From: an uncultured Bacilli bacterium
GTDB lineage: Bacteria; Bacillota_I; Bacilli_A; RF39; UBA660
Assembly (NCBI GenBank): GCA_934149325.1
Contig: CAKPEJ010000012.1
Location: forward strand, 1 to 37,275
Length of the DNA stretch: 37,275 nucleotides
Direction of reading: 5' to 3'
Under the pieces are notes generated by a model. The model did no database searches, had not been told where the DNA came from, and saw nothing but the letters and a program-made list of their open reading frames with translations. The first letter of the stretch is position 1. Every line of letters begins with the position of its first letter. The position numbers and the translations under genes are program-made. This document shows positions 24,251 to 32,059 of the stretch, in pieces.

Positions 24251-24877
24251 ATGACTAAAATAGCTCTTTTAAATTTAAAAGGTGAAAAAATTAAAGACAT
24301 AAAACTAAATGATGAAGTATTTGGAATTGAACCAAATAATCAAACAATATATGATGCAGTTGTTTTAAAAGGAGCATCATTAAGACAAGGAACACACAGT
24401 ACTAAAACTAGAAGTGAAGTTAGCGGTGGTGGAAGAAAACCATGGAGACAAAAAGGTACTGGTAATGCTCGTCAAGGATCAACTCGTGCACCACATTGGA
24501 CTGGTGGAGGAATAGTTTTTGGACCAACAACTGAAAAAAACTATACAAAAAAACAAAATAGAAAAGAAAGAAGATTAGCTTTAAAATCAGCTTTAACTCA
24601 TAAAGCTAATAATAAAGAAATTATTGTTGTTGAAAATTTTGATGTTAAATCAAATAAAACAAAAGACTTTATGAAAGTTTTAGAAGATTTAAAAATTACT
24701 GGTAAAGCTTTAATTGTTGTTAAAGAATTAACAGATGAATTAATTTTAGCTTCTAGAAATTTAAGTGATATTAAAGTTATCGAATCTCATGAAATCAACA
24801 CTTATGACGTAATGAATTATACAAATTTAGTTCTTACTGAAGAAGTTGTTAAAATGCTTGAGGAGGTACTTAAATAA
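24251..24877 (+). CDS. rplD: 50S ribosomal protein L4
   Basis: A 208-residue protein lining the exit tunnel. The long loop with SGGGRKPWRQKGTGNARQGS and RAPHWTGGGIVFGP, the usual site of macrolide-resistance changes, is intact. In enterobacteria L4 represses its own operon through the leader; a similar role here is untested. A 53-base gap precedes it, with AAAGGAGG at the end. The stop codon overlaps the L23 start as TAATGA. Confidence 0.96.
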   Translation: MTKIALLNLKGEKIKDIKLNDEVFGIEPNNQTIYDAVVLKGASLRQGTHSTKTRSEVSGGGRKPWRQKGTGNARQGSTRAPHWTGGGIVFGPTTEKNYTKKQNRKERRLALKSALTHKANNKEIIVVENFDVKSNKTKDFMKVLEDLKITGKALIVVKELTDELILASRNLSDIKVIESHEINTYDVMNYTNLVLTEEVVKMLEEVLK

Positions 24878-25158
24878 TGATAGGAAATTATAGAGACGTA
24901 ATTATCGCACCTATTATTACTGAAAAAACAGCACAAATTTCAGAAAAAGGCGATAAGATTGTTTTAAAAGTTAGAAACGATGCAAATAAAGTACAAATAA
25001 AACAAGCTGTTGAAAAAATATTCAATGTAAAAGTTTTAAGAGTAAATACAATAAACGTTAAACCAAAATATAGAAGAGTTGGACGTTATGCAGGAACTAC
25101 AAGCCGTTACAAAAAAGCAATTGTAACATTGGCTGAAGGTAGTCAAATAGAATTATAG
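24877..25158 (+). CDS. rplW: 50S ribosomal protein L23
   Basis: A 93-residue protein at the tunnel exit where SRP and trigger factor dock. It has the family blocks RDVIIAPIITEKTAQ and VKVLRVNTINVKPKYRRVGR. Its start overlaps the L4 stop codon by one base. The ribosome site GAGGT is in the end of rplD, so the two are coupled. Confidence 0.96.
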   Translation: MIGNYRDVIIAPIITEKTAQISEKGDKIVLKVRNDANKVQIKQAVEKIFNVKVLRVNTINVKPKYRRVGRYAGTTSRYKKAIVTLAEGSQIEL

Positions 25159-25169
25159 GAGGTTTTAGA

Positions 25170-26003
25170 ATGGCTATTAAACATTTTAATCCAGTAACAC
25201 CTGGACAAAGAAAGAAAAGTACATTAGTAAATGAAGAGCTAACTAAAACAGCTCCAGAGAAAAGTTTACTAAGAAAAGCAAATAAAAATAGTGGTCGTAA
25301 CAATCAAGGTAGAATTACTGTTAGACACCAAGGTGGAGGAGCAAAAAGAAAATATCGTATTATTGATTTTAAAAGAAATAAATTCGGTATTGAAGGAAGA
25401 GTTGCTTCAATTGAATATGACCCAAATAGAAGTGCAAATATAGCATTAATCAATTATATTGATGGTGAAAAAAGATATATAATCGCACCTAAAGGATTAA
25501 AAGTTGGTATGAAAGTTGTATCAGGAAATAATGCTGATATAAAAATAGGAAATTCATTACCACTTATGAATATTCCAGTAGGTACAACAATACATAATAT
25601 TGAAATGAGACCTGGTAAAGGTGGACAAATCGCAAGAAGTGCAGGACAAAGTGCTCAAATTCTTGGTAGAGAAGATAAATATGTACTTGTTAGATTATCA
25701 TCTGGTGAAACAAGAAAAATTTTAGGAACTTGTATGGCAACAATTGGTGAAGTAGGAAATGAAGATTATTCATTAGTAAGATTAGGAAAAGCAGGTAGAT
25801 CTAGACATATGGGTATTAGACCAACAGTTCGTGGATCTGTTATGAACCCTAATGATCACCCACATGGTGGTGGTGAAGGTAGAACTCCAGTTGGACGTAA
25901 ACAACCAATGACTCCATGGGGTAAACCAGCTCTTGGATATAAAACTCGTAAGAATAAAAAAAGTTCTACAAAGTTAATTGTTACTCGTCGTAATAAAAAA
26001 TAA
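25170..26003 (+). CDS. rplB: 50S ribosomal protein L2
   Basis: A 277-residue protein needed for subunit joining and peptidyl transfer. It has GRNNQGRITVRHQGGG, an SH3-like core, and the conserved His-bearing block NPNDHPHGGGEGR near residue 230, followed by PVGRKQPMTPWGKPALGYKTR. Length and motifs are ordinary. TAGGAGGT precedes the start by seven bases. Confidence 0.97.
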   Translation: MAIKHFNPVTPGQRKKSTLVNEELTKTAPEKSLLRKANKNSGRNNQGRITVRHQGGGAKRKYRIIDFKRNKFGIEGRVASIEYDPNRSANIALINYIDGEKRYIIAPKGLKVGMKVVSGNNADIKIGNSLPLMNIPVGTTIHNIEMRPGKGGQIARSAGQSAQILGREDKYVLVRLSSGETRKILGTCMATIGEVGNEDYSLVRLGKAGRSRHMGIRPTVRGSVMNPNDHPHGGGEGRTPVGRKQPMTPWGKPALGYKTRKNKKSSTKLIVTRRNKK

Positions 26004-26020
26004 GGAAAGGAAGAATTATA

Positions 26021-26290
26021 ATGGCTAGAAGTTTAAAAAAAGGACCTTATGTATTTGATAGATTATTAAAAAAGGTTCAAGAAATGAATAAAAGTGGAAA
26101 AAAAGAAGTAGTAAAAACATGGTCACGTCGTTCAACTATTTTTCCTGATTTTATTGGACACACATTTGCAGTACACAATGGAAGAGAATTTATTCCAGTT
26201 TATGTAACTGAAGATATGGTAGGTCACAAACTTGGGGAATTCTCACCAACTCGTAAATTCGGTGGTCATGGCGATAATAAGAAGAAATAG
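26021..26290 (+). CDS. rpsS: 30S ribosomal protein S19
   Basis: An 89-residue head protein with MARSLKKGPYV, KTWSRRSTIFPDFIGHT, VHNGREFIPVYVTEDMVGHKLGEF and a Lys tail. Every family block is in place. It sits 17 bases after rplB with AAGGAAAGG as ribosome site. Confidence 0.97.
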   Translation: MARSLKKGPYVFDRLLKKVQEMNKSGKKEVVKTWSRRSTIFPDFIGHTFAVHNGREFIPVYVTEDMVGHKLGEFSPTRKFGGHGDNKKK

Positions 26291-26314
26291 GTTTGAACTG
26301 GAAGGAGAGTTAAA

Positions 26315-26650
26315 ATGGAAGCAAAGGCAACTGCTAGAACAGTTTTAATTGCCCCAAGAAAAGCACGTTTAGTTATTGATTTAGTTCGTGGTAAAAGTGT
26401 TTCAGAGGCAATGACAATATTAAATAATATGAATAGAAAAGCAGCTCGTTTAACTAAAAAAGTTTTAGTATCTGCAACTGCAAATGCTGAAAACAATTTC
26501 AATATGAATAAAGATAATTTATATGTTAAACAAGCTTATATAAATGATGGTCCAGTTTTAAAAAGACATAGATTTGGATCTAGATCACATATTGATAGAC
26601 ATGATAAGAAAACAAGTCATATCACTATAGTGGTAGCTGAAAAAAATTAG
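26315..26650 (+). CDS. rplV: 50S ribosomal protein L22
   Basis: A 111-residue protein whose beta hairpin lines the exit tunnel. APRKARLVIDLVRGK, a central helix, and GPVLKRHRFGSRSHIDRHDKKTSHITIVV are visible. It begins MEAKATARTV without the longer N-terminus some relatives carry. GGAAGGAGAG precedes the ATG. Confidence 0.96.
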   Translation: MEAKATARTVLIAPRKARLVIDLVRGKSVSEAMTILNNMNRKAARLTKKVLVSATANAENNFNMNKDNLYVKQAYINDGPVLKRHRFGSRSHIDRHDKKTSHITIVVAEKN

Positions 26651-26666
26651 TGAAGGAGGTTAATTT

Positions 26667-27347
26667 ATGGGACAAAAAGTACATCCAGCAGGAATGAGAA
26701 TAGGCATCAATAAAGATTGGCAATCAAAATGGTTTGCTGAAAAGAAAGATTTTTCTAAATTATTAAAAGCTGACATTGAAATCAGAAGATATTTAGAAAA
26801 GAGATTAAAAGATGCAGCTGTTTCTAATATTAATATTCAAAGAGATAATAAGAAAACAGAAGTAATCATTTATACTGCTAAACCTGGCGTAGTAATTGGT
26901 CATGGTGGAGAAGAAATTGAAAAAATAAAGAAAGAGTTAAATAAATTAACAAATGAAAATATAGTAGTTTCAATTTTTGAAATTAAAAATCCTGACATGG
27001 TAGCTCAATTAGTTGCTGATAATATAGCAAAACAAATTGAAAATCGTGGTTCTTACAAAATGGCTCAAAAAAGAGCTATACGTAATACTATGAAAGCTGG
27101 TGCTAAGGGTATTAAAACATTAGTATCTGGTCGTTTAAATGGTGCAGATATCGCTCGTGCAGAAGGTTATAATGAAGGAACAACTCCATTACATACTTTA
27201 AGAGCAGATATTGATTATGCAACATCAGAAGCAGATACAACATTCGGTAAAATTGGAGTTAAAGTATGGATATATAAAGGTGAAGTACTTCCTAAAAAAT
27301 CAGTAAAAGGAGGTAACAAACATGGCAATAATACCAAAAAGAACTAA
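26667..27347 (+). CDS. rpsC: 30S ribosomal protein S3
   Basis: A 226-residue protein starting MGQKVHPAGMRIGI. A KH domain has the GHGG loop (PGVVIGHGGEEIEKIK), and the C-terminal domain has GAKGIKTLVSGRLNGADIARAEG. It forms part of the mRNA entry channel. Its last 26 bases overlap rplP, and that overlap encodes the Gly/Asn/Lys tail GGNKHGNNTKKN. Confidence 0.97.
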   Translation: MGQKVHPAGMRIGINKDWQSKWFAEKKDFSKLLKADIEIRRYLEKRLKDAAVSNINIQRDNKKTEVIIYTAKPGVVIGHGGEEIEKIKKELNKLTNENIVVSIFEIKNPDMVAQLVADNIAKQIENRGSYKMAQKRAIRNTMKAGAKGIKTLVSGRLNGADIARAEGYNEGTTPLHTLRADIDYATSEADTTFGKIGVKVWIYKGEVLPKKSVKGGNKHGNNTKKN

Positions 27348-27756
27348 GTATAGAAAACCTCATAGAATTTACTATGAAGGAAAAGCAAAAGGTAATACTG
27401 AACTTCACTTTGGTGATTATGGTCTTCAAGCAAAAGAAGGAGCTTGGATAACTACAAATCAAATCGAAGCAGCTCGTGTAGCAATGACTCGTTATATGAA
27501 ACGTGGAGGTAAGGTTTGGGTTAATATATTTCCTCATCTTTGCTTAACAAGAAAACCTGCTGAAACTCGTCAAGGTAAAGGTAAAGGTAATCCAGAAGTA
27601 TGGGTTGCAGTTGTAAAAGAAGGCAAAATTATGTTTGAAATAGCTGGTGTTTCTGAAGAAGTAGCAAGAGAAGCATTAAGACTAGCAATGCATAAATTAC
27701 CAATCAAATGTAAATTTGTAAAAAAAGAAGAAAGTGGTGACGCAAATGAAGAGTAA
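27322..27756 (+). CDS. rplP: 50S ribosomal protein L16
   Basis: A 144-residue protein near the A-site tRNA elbow. Blocks include PKRTKYRKPHR, LQAKEGAWITTNQIEAARVAM, KVWVNIFPH, RQGKGKGNPEVWVAVV and EALRLAMHKLPIKCKFV. AAAGGAGGT lies inside rpsC, and the start is 26 bases before the rpsC stop, a long overlap for this cluster. It has a slightly extended acidic C-terminus. Confidence 0.97.
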   Translation: MAIIPKRTKYRKPHRIYYEGKAKGNTELHFGDYGLQAKEGAWITTNQIEAARVAMTRYMKRGGKVWVNIFPHLCLTRKPAETRQGKGKGNPEVWVAVVKEGKIMFEIAGVSEEVAREALRLAMHKLPIKCKFVKKEESGDANEE

Positions 27757-27943
27757 TGAATTAAGAGAATTAACCACTGAAGAATTAGTGAAAAAAATAG
27801 AAGAAATGAAGGAAGAATTATTTAACTTACGTTTTGCTAATGCAACAGGTAATTTAGAAAAACCTTCAAGAATAAAAGAATTAAGAAAAACAATCGCAAG
27901 AATGAAACAAATCATTCGTGAACGTGAAATACAAGGTAAATAG
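27746..27943 (+). CDS. rpmC: 50S ribosomal protein L29
   Basis: A 65-residue two-helix protein at the tunnel exit. MKSNELRELTTEELVKK, LFNLRFANATGNLEKPSRIKELRK and IARMKQII are diagnostic. ATG 27746 is chosen over GTG 27734 because GGTGA sits five bases before it and MKSNELREL matches the family start. It overlaps the end of rplP by 11 bases. Confidence 0.95.
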   Translation: MKSNELRELTTEELVKKIEEMKEELFNLRFANATGNLEKPSRIKELRKTIARMKQIIREREIQGK

Positions 27944-27955
27944 GAGGCTGTATTT

Positions 27956-28216
27956 ATGAATGGAAATAAACGTAAAGAACTTATCGGTATAGTAGTTAGC
28001 GATAAGAACGATAAAACTATAACAGTTAAAGTTGAAACATATCGTAGAGATCCATTATATGGTAAACGCGCTAGATATTCTAAAAAATATACAGCACACG
28101 ATGAAGAAAATAAAGCTAAAGTTGGAGATAAAGTACGTATTGTTGAAACTAAACCAATATCTAAAAATAAAAGATATAATTTAGTTGAAATTGTTGAAGA
28201 AGCAATAATTTTATAA
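27956..28216 (+). CDS. rpsQ: 30S ribosomal protein S17
   Basis: An 86-residue OB-fold primary binder of 16S rRNA. RKELIGIVVSDKNDKTITV, the RRDPLYGKRARYSKKYTAHDE loop and GDKVRIVETKPISKNKRYNLVE are typical. Only 12 bases separate it from rpmC, with AGGAGG in the gap. Confidence 0.97.
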   Translation: MNGNKRKELIGIVVSDKNDKTITVKVETYRRDPLYGKRARYSKKYTAHDEENKAKVGDKVRIVETKPISKNKRYNLVEIVEEAIIL

Positions 28217-28244
28217 TCTCTATACTATAGAAGGAGGATTAATT

Positions 28245-28610
28245 ATGATTCAACAAGAGAGTCGCTTAAAAGTAGCAGACAATTCAGGAGCTAAAGAATT
28301 ATTAGTAATTAGAGTTCTTGGAGGAAATAAACAATTTGGTAGTGTTGGTGATGTTGTAGTTGCAACTGTTAAAAAAGCAATACCAAATGGAACAGTTCAA
28401 AAAGGAAAAGTCGTTAAAGCTGTTATAGTAAGAACTAAAAATGCTGTTAGAAGAGAAGATGGTTCTTATATAAGATTTGACGATAATGCATGTGTAATAA
28501 TTAAGGATGATAAGAGTCCTGTTGGAACACGTGTGCTTGGTCCAGTAGCACGTGAACTTCGTGATTTAGACTATATGAAAATAGTATCACTAGCAAAAGA
28601 AGTGCTATAG
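28245..28610 (+). CDS. rplN: 50S ribosomal protein L14
   Basis: A 121-residue protein at the intersubunit bridge. MIQQESRLKVADNSGAKE, VLGG, VVRTKNAVRREDGSYIRFDDNACVII with small variation, GTRVLGPVARELR and the C-terminal KIVSLAKEVL are all present. AGAAGGAGG is a near-perfect ribosome site. Confidence 0.97.
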   Translation: MIQQESRLKVADNSGAKELLVIRVLGGNKQFGSVGDVVVATVKKAIPNGTVQKGKVVKAVIVRTKNAVRREDGSYIRFDDNACVIIKDDKSPVGTRVLGPVARELRDLDYMKIVSLAKEVL

Positions 28611-28626
28611 ATTTAAGGAGGATAAC

Positions 28627-28929
28627 ATGAAAATAGGAGATACAGTAGTGGTTATCGCTGGTAAAGATAGAAATAAAACTGGAAAAATAATCAAAATATT
28701 AAAAAATAATAAAGTAGTTGTTGAAGGTGTTAATATGGTTACAAAACATGTTAAACCATCTGCCCAAAATGAACAAGGTGGAATAATTAAAACAGAAGCA
28801 GCTATTGATATTTCAAATGTTATGATTCTTGATCCAAAAACAAATAAAAGAACCAGAATAGCTCATGAAATTGATGAAAAAGGAAAAAAACATAGAATTT
28901 CAGTAAAATCTAAGGAAAGACTTAATTAA
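28627..28929 (+). CDS. rplX: 50S ribosomal protein L24
   Basis: A 100-residue assembly initiator with an N-terminal KOW motif (MKIGDTVVVIAGKDRNKTGKI) and the VEGVNMVTKHVKPS block. The C-terminus, HRISVKSKERLN, is ordinary. Sixteen bases after rplN, with AAGGAGG before the ATG. Confidence 0.97.
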   Translation: MKIGDTVVVIAGKDRNKTGKIIKILKNNKVVVEGVNMVTKHVKPSAQNEQGGIIKTEAAIDISNVMILDPKTNKRTRIAHEIDEKGKKHRISVKSKERLN

Positions 28930-28946
28930 GTGGAAGGAGGGTATTT

Positions 28947-29486
28947 ATGAACCGCCTAAAAGAAAAATATGTAAACGAAATAGTTCCAGAATTAACTAAA
29001 AAGTATAATTATACTTCTATTATGGAAGTACCTAAGTTAGAAAAAATTGTAATTAATATTGGTGTTGGAGATGCAGTTCAAAATAGTAAATTATTAGATG
29101 CAGCTGTAAACGAATTACAATTAATTACAGGTGCTAAACCAGTTATAACAAAAGCTAAAAAATCAATTGCAGGATTCAAAATAAGAGAAGGTCAAGCAAT
29201 AGGTTGTAAAGTTACATTACGTGGTGAAAAAATGTATACATTCTTAGAAAAATTAATAAGAATTTCACTACCTCGTGTTCGTGATTTCAGAGGTGTTTCA
29301 CCAAAAGCTTTTGATGGAAGAGGAAATTATACATTAGGTATTAAGGAACAAATGATTTTTGCAGAAATAGAATACGATAACATTGTAAAAAGTCGTGGAA
29401 TGGATATTGTTTTTGTTACAACAGCAAAGACTAATGAAGAAGCGTTTGATTTATTAAATGGAATCGGAATTCCTTTTAGAAAGTAA
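28947..29486 (+). CDS. rplE: 50S ribosomal protein L5
   Basis: A 179-residue 5S rRNA-binding protein. MNRLKEKYVNEIVPEL, PKLEKIVINIGVGDA, GAKPVITKAKKSIAGFKIREG and RGVSPKAFDGRGNYTLGIKEQ are conserved, and the end reads LLNGIGIPFRK. GGAAGGAGGG precedes the ATG. Confidence 0.97.
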   Translation: MNRLKEKYVNEIVPELTKKYNYTSIMEVPKLEKIVINIGVGDAVQNSKLLDAAVNELQLITGAKPVITKAKKSIAGFKIREGQAIGCKVTLRGEKMYTFLEKLIRISLPRVRDFRGVSPKAFDGRGNYTLGIKEQMIFAEIEYDNIVKSRGMDIVFVTTAKTNEEAFDLLNGIGIPFRK

Positions 29487-29500
29487 TAGGAGGATACAAA

Positions 29501-29686
29501 GTGGCAAAGAAAAGTATGATTGTAAAATCACAAAAGAAACAAAAATTTAAAGTACGTGAATATACACGTTGTCAAAGATGTGGAAGACCACATTCAGTTC
29601 TAAAAAAATATGGAATTTGCCGTATATGCTTTAGAGAACTTGCATATAAAGGTCAAATACCAGGTGTAAAAAAATCTAGTTGGTAA
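29501..29686 (+). CDS. rpsN: 30S ribosomal protein S14, zinc-binding short form
   Basis: A 61-residue type Z S14. Two CxxC pairs, CQRCG and CRICF, supply the zinc ligands, and the end is GQIPGVKKSSW. The start is GTG 29501, with AATAGGAGG before it; no ATG fits in frame. The short zinc form in the spc operon is usual for Firmicutes, which may carry a zinc-free spare elsewhere. Confidence 0.96.
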   Translation: MAKKSMIVKSQKKQKFKVREYTRCQRCGRPHSVLKKYGICRICFRELAYKGQIPGVKKSSW

Positions 29687-29707
29687 TGGATTGAAGGGAG
29701 GATATTT

Positions 29708-30106
29708 ATGGTAGTATCATGTCCAATCGCAGATATGCTTACAAGAATTCGTAATGCAAATCAAATGCATTATGAAACAGTTGAAATGCCTACTTCAAAA
29801 ATGAAAGTAGAAATAGCAAGTATATTAAAAAGCGAAGGTTTTATAAAAAACTTTAAAGTTGAAGAAAATGATGTTCAAGGAACATTAGTATTAACTTTAA
29901 AATATGGAGAAAAGAAAGAAAGAGTAATCTCTGGTTTAAAATGTATATCAAAACCAGGTTTACGTGTATATGCAAAAGCTGATAATATTCCAAGAGTTTT
30001 AAATGGGCTTGGAATTGCAATTATATCAACATCAAAAGGTGTTATGACTGATAAAGAAGCTCGTAAACAAAATGTTGGTGGAGAAGTTTTAGCGTATATT
30101 TGGTAA
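29708..30106 (+). CDS. rpsH: 30S ribosomal protein S8
   Basis: A 132-residue central-domain protein with PIADMLTRIRNANQ near the start and a C-terminal ISTSKGVMTDKEARKQNVGGEVLAYIW. In enteric bacteria S8 represses the spc operon; no matching binding site is claimed here. GGGAGGATATTT precedes the ATG. Confidence 0.97.
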   Translation: MVVSCPIADMLTRIRNANQMHYETVEMPTSKMKVEIASILKSEGFIKNFKVEENDVQGTLVLTLKYGEKKERVISGLKCISKPGLRVYAKADNIPRVLNGLGIAIISTSKGVMTDKEARKQNVGGEVLAYIW

Positions 30107-30130
30107 AAATATAATAAGGAGGCTTTAATT

Positions 30131-30670
30131 ATGAGTCGTATAGGTAATAGAGAACTTACGATTCCTACTGGTGTAACTGTTGAATGTAATGATAATTTAG
30201 TAACTGTTAAAGGTCCAAAAGGAGAATTATCATTTGGAATTATTAACGAAATCAATGTTAAAGTTGAAGATAATAAAGTTATAGTAGTAAGAACAAAAGA
30301 AGATAAACATACAAGAGCAATGCATGGAACAACTAATGCTTATATAGCTAATATGTTAAAAGGTGTAAGTGAAGGATACCAAAAAGGATTAGAAATAATT
30401 GGTGTTGGTTATCGTTTTAACGTTAAGGGAAATGTATTAGTAGTAAATGCTGGATATTCTCATCCAGTAGAAGTAAATATTCCAGCTGAATTAACTGTAG
30501 AAGCTATTAATAATAATGAAATTGTTGTTAAAGGAATTAACAAAGAATTAGTTGGAGAATTTGCTGCAAATATTAGAAAAATAAGAAAACCAGAACCATA
30601 TAAAGGAAAAGGTATTCGTTATAAAGATGAACATATCCGTCGTAAAGAAGGAAAGAAAGCATCTAAATAG
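30131..30670 (+). CDS. rplF: 50S ribosomal protein L6
   Basis: A 179-residue protein beside the factor-binding site. MSRIGNRELTIPTGV, VTVKGPKGELSF, two similar alpha/beta halves, and IRKIRKPEPYKGKGIRY complete the usual plan. AAGGAGGC lies in the 24-base gap after rpsH. Confidence 0.97.
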   Translation: MSRIGNRELTIPTGVTVECNDNLVTVKGPKGELSFGIINEINVKVEDNKVIVVRTKEDKHTRAMHGTTNAYIANMLKGVSEGYQKGLEIIGVGYRFNVKGNVLVVNAGYSHPVEVNIPAELTVEAINNNEIVVKGINKELVGEFAANIRKIRKPEPYKGKGIRYKDEHIRRKEGKKASK

Positions 30671-30691
30671 TAGAAAAGGAGAGTCTTATAT

Positions 30692-31054
30692 ATGATAAAA
30701 AAAGTATCTCGTAGCGAAGCACGTGAAGCAAGACATAGACGTGTAAGAGCAAAAGTAAATGGTACAAAAGATATTCCAAGATTAAACGTATTTAGATCTG
30801 CACGTAACATATCTGTTCAAATTATTGATGATGAACAAGGTGTTACATTAGTTAGTGCTTCATCACTAGATAAAGATTTAAAATTAACTAATGGTGGAAA
30901 TATAGAAGCAGCTAAAAAAGTTGGTGAAGCTGTTGCTAAAAAAGCTAAGAAAGCTGGTATAACTAATGTTGTTTTTGATAGAGGTGGATACCTATATCAT
31001 GGACGTGTTAAAGCGTTAGCAGATGCTGCACGTGAAAATGGATTAGAATTCTAA
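30692..31054 (+). CDS. rplR: 50S ribosomal protein L18
   Basis: A 120-residue 5S rRNA-binding protein. RHRRVRAKVNGTKDIPRLNVFRS, VFDRGGYLYHGRVKALADAARENGLEF and an Ala/Lys-rich middle fit the family. The next gene is only 15 bases away. Confidence 0.97.
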   Translation: MIKKVSRSEAREARHRRVRAKVNGTKDIPRLNVFRSARNISVQIIDDEQGVTLVSASSLDKDLKLTNGGNIEAAKKVGEAVAKKAKKAGITNVVFDRGGYLYHGRVKALADAARENGLEF

Positions 31055-31069
31055 AAAGGAGGGTAAATG

Positions 31070-31615
31070 ATGGAAAATAAAAATAACAACCCACGTATGG
31101 AAAATAGAAATAGAAACAGACAACCAAGAGTTACTGATGAATTCAACGATGAATTAATAGATCTTCGTCGTGTTACAAAAGTAACAAAGGGTGGTCGTAA
31201 ACTACATTTTGCTGCGACTGTTGCCGTTGGTGACGGAAAAGGTCGTGTAGGAATTGGTTCAGGAAAAGCAAATGAAGTTCCAGAAGCAATAAAGAAAGCA
31301 AGAAATGCAGCTGTTAAAAATGTTAAACATGTTGAAATCGTTGATAATCGTACAATTTCTCATGAAATGATAGGTACAGAAGGAGCTGCAAAAGTATTAA
31401 TTAAACCTGCTAAAGCTGGTACTGGTGTAATTGCTGGTGGTCCAGTTAGAACAGTTTTAGAACTTGCAGGAATTAAAGATGTTGTATCTAAATCACTTGG
31501 TTCAAATAAAAAAATAAATACTTCAAAGGCTACAATGAATGCACTTACTGCACAAAGATCAGCAGCACATGTTGCTAAATTAAGAGGAAAAACTGTAGAG
31601 GAGATTTTAGGATAA
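31070..31615 (+). CDS. rpsE: 30S ribosomal protein S5
   Basis: A 181-residue protein at the mRNA entrance, important for accuracy. The conserved core is RRVTKVTKGGRKLHFAATVAVGDGKGRVGIG, GTGVIAGGPVRTVLELAGIKDV, SLGSNKK and NALTAQRSAAHVAKLRGK. The N-terminal 25 residues are an Asn/Arg-rich extension. Two ATG codons are adjacent (31067 and 31070); the second is seven bases from AGGAGG and is preferred. The stop overlaps the rplO start by one base (TAATG). No rpmD lies between them. Confidence 0.95.
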   Translation: MENKNNNPRMENRNRNRQPRVTDEFNDELIDLRRVTKVTKGGRKLHFAATVAVGDGKGRVGIGSGKANEVPEAIKKARNAAVKNVKHVEIVDNRTISHEMIGTEGAAKVLIKPAKAGTGVIAGGPVRTVLELAGIKDVVSKSLGSNKKINTSKATMNALTAQRSAAHVAKLRGKTVEEILG

Positions 31616-32058
31616 TGAAGTTACATGAATTAAGATATAATGAAGGAGCAGTTTCTTCTTCAAAGAGAAAAGGTAGAGGAACAAGTAGCGGAAACGGTAA
31701 GACAGCTGGAAGAGGACAAAACGGACAAAAATCAAGAAGTGGTTATAGTCGTAGAGCTGGATTCGAAGGTGGACAAAATCCATTAGTATTCCGTATTCCA
31801 AAAAGAGGATTCAATAACTATGAATTCCAAACAAAATATGCAGTAATAAATGTAAGTGATTTAAATAGATTTGAAGATGGTGCAGTTGTTACACCAGAAA
31901 TCCTTAAAGAAACAGGATTAGTAAAAAAACAACTTGATGGTATCAAAGTATTAGGAAATGGTACTTTAGAGAAAAAATTAACAGTTAAAGCAAGTGTATT
32001 TTCAAAAGCAGCAAAAGAAAAAATAGAAAAGACTGGTGGAAAAGCTGAGGTGATCTAA
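31615..32058 (+). CDS. rplO: 50S ribosomal protein L15
   Basis: A 147-residue late-assembly protein. MKLHELRYNEGAVSSSKRKGRGTSSGNGKTAGRGQNGQKSRSG is the flexible Gly/Arg/Lys N-terminus typical of L15, then GFEGGQNPLVFRIPKRGF. The start overlaps rpsE, and it stops one base before the secY ATG. Confidence 0.96.
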   Translation: MKLHELRYNEGAVSSSKRKGRGTSSGNGKTAGRGQNGQKSRSGYSRRAGFEGGQNPLVFRIPKRGFNNYEFQTKYAVINVSDLNRFEDGAVVTPEILKETGLVKKQLDGIKVLGNGTLEKKLTVKASVFSKAAKEKIEKTGGKAEVI

Positions 32059-32059
32059 G

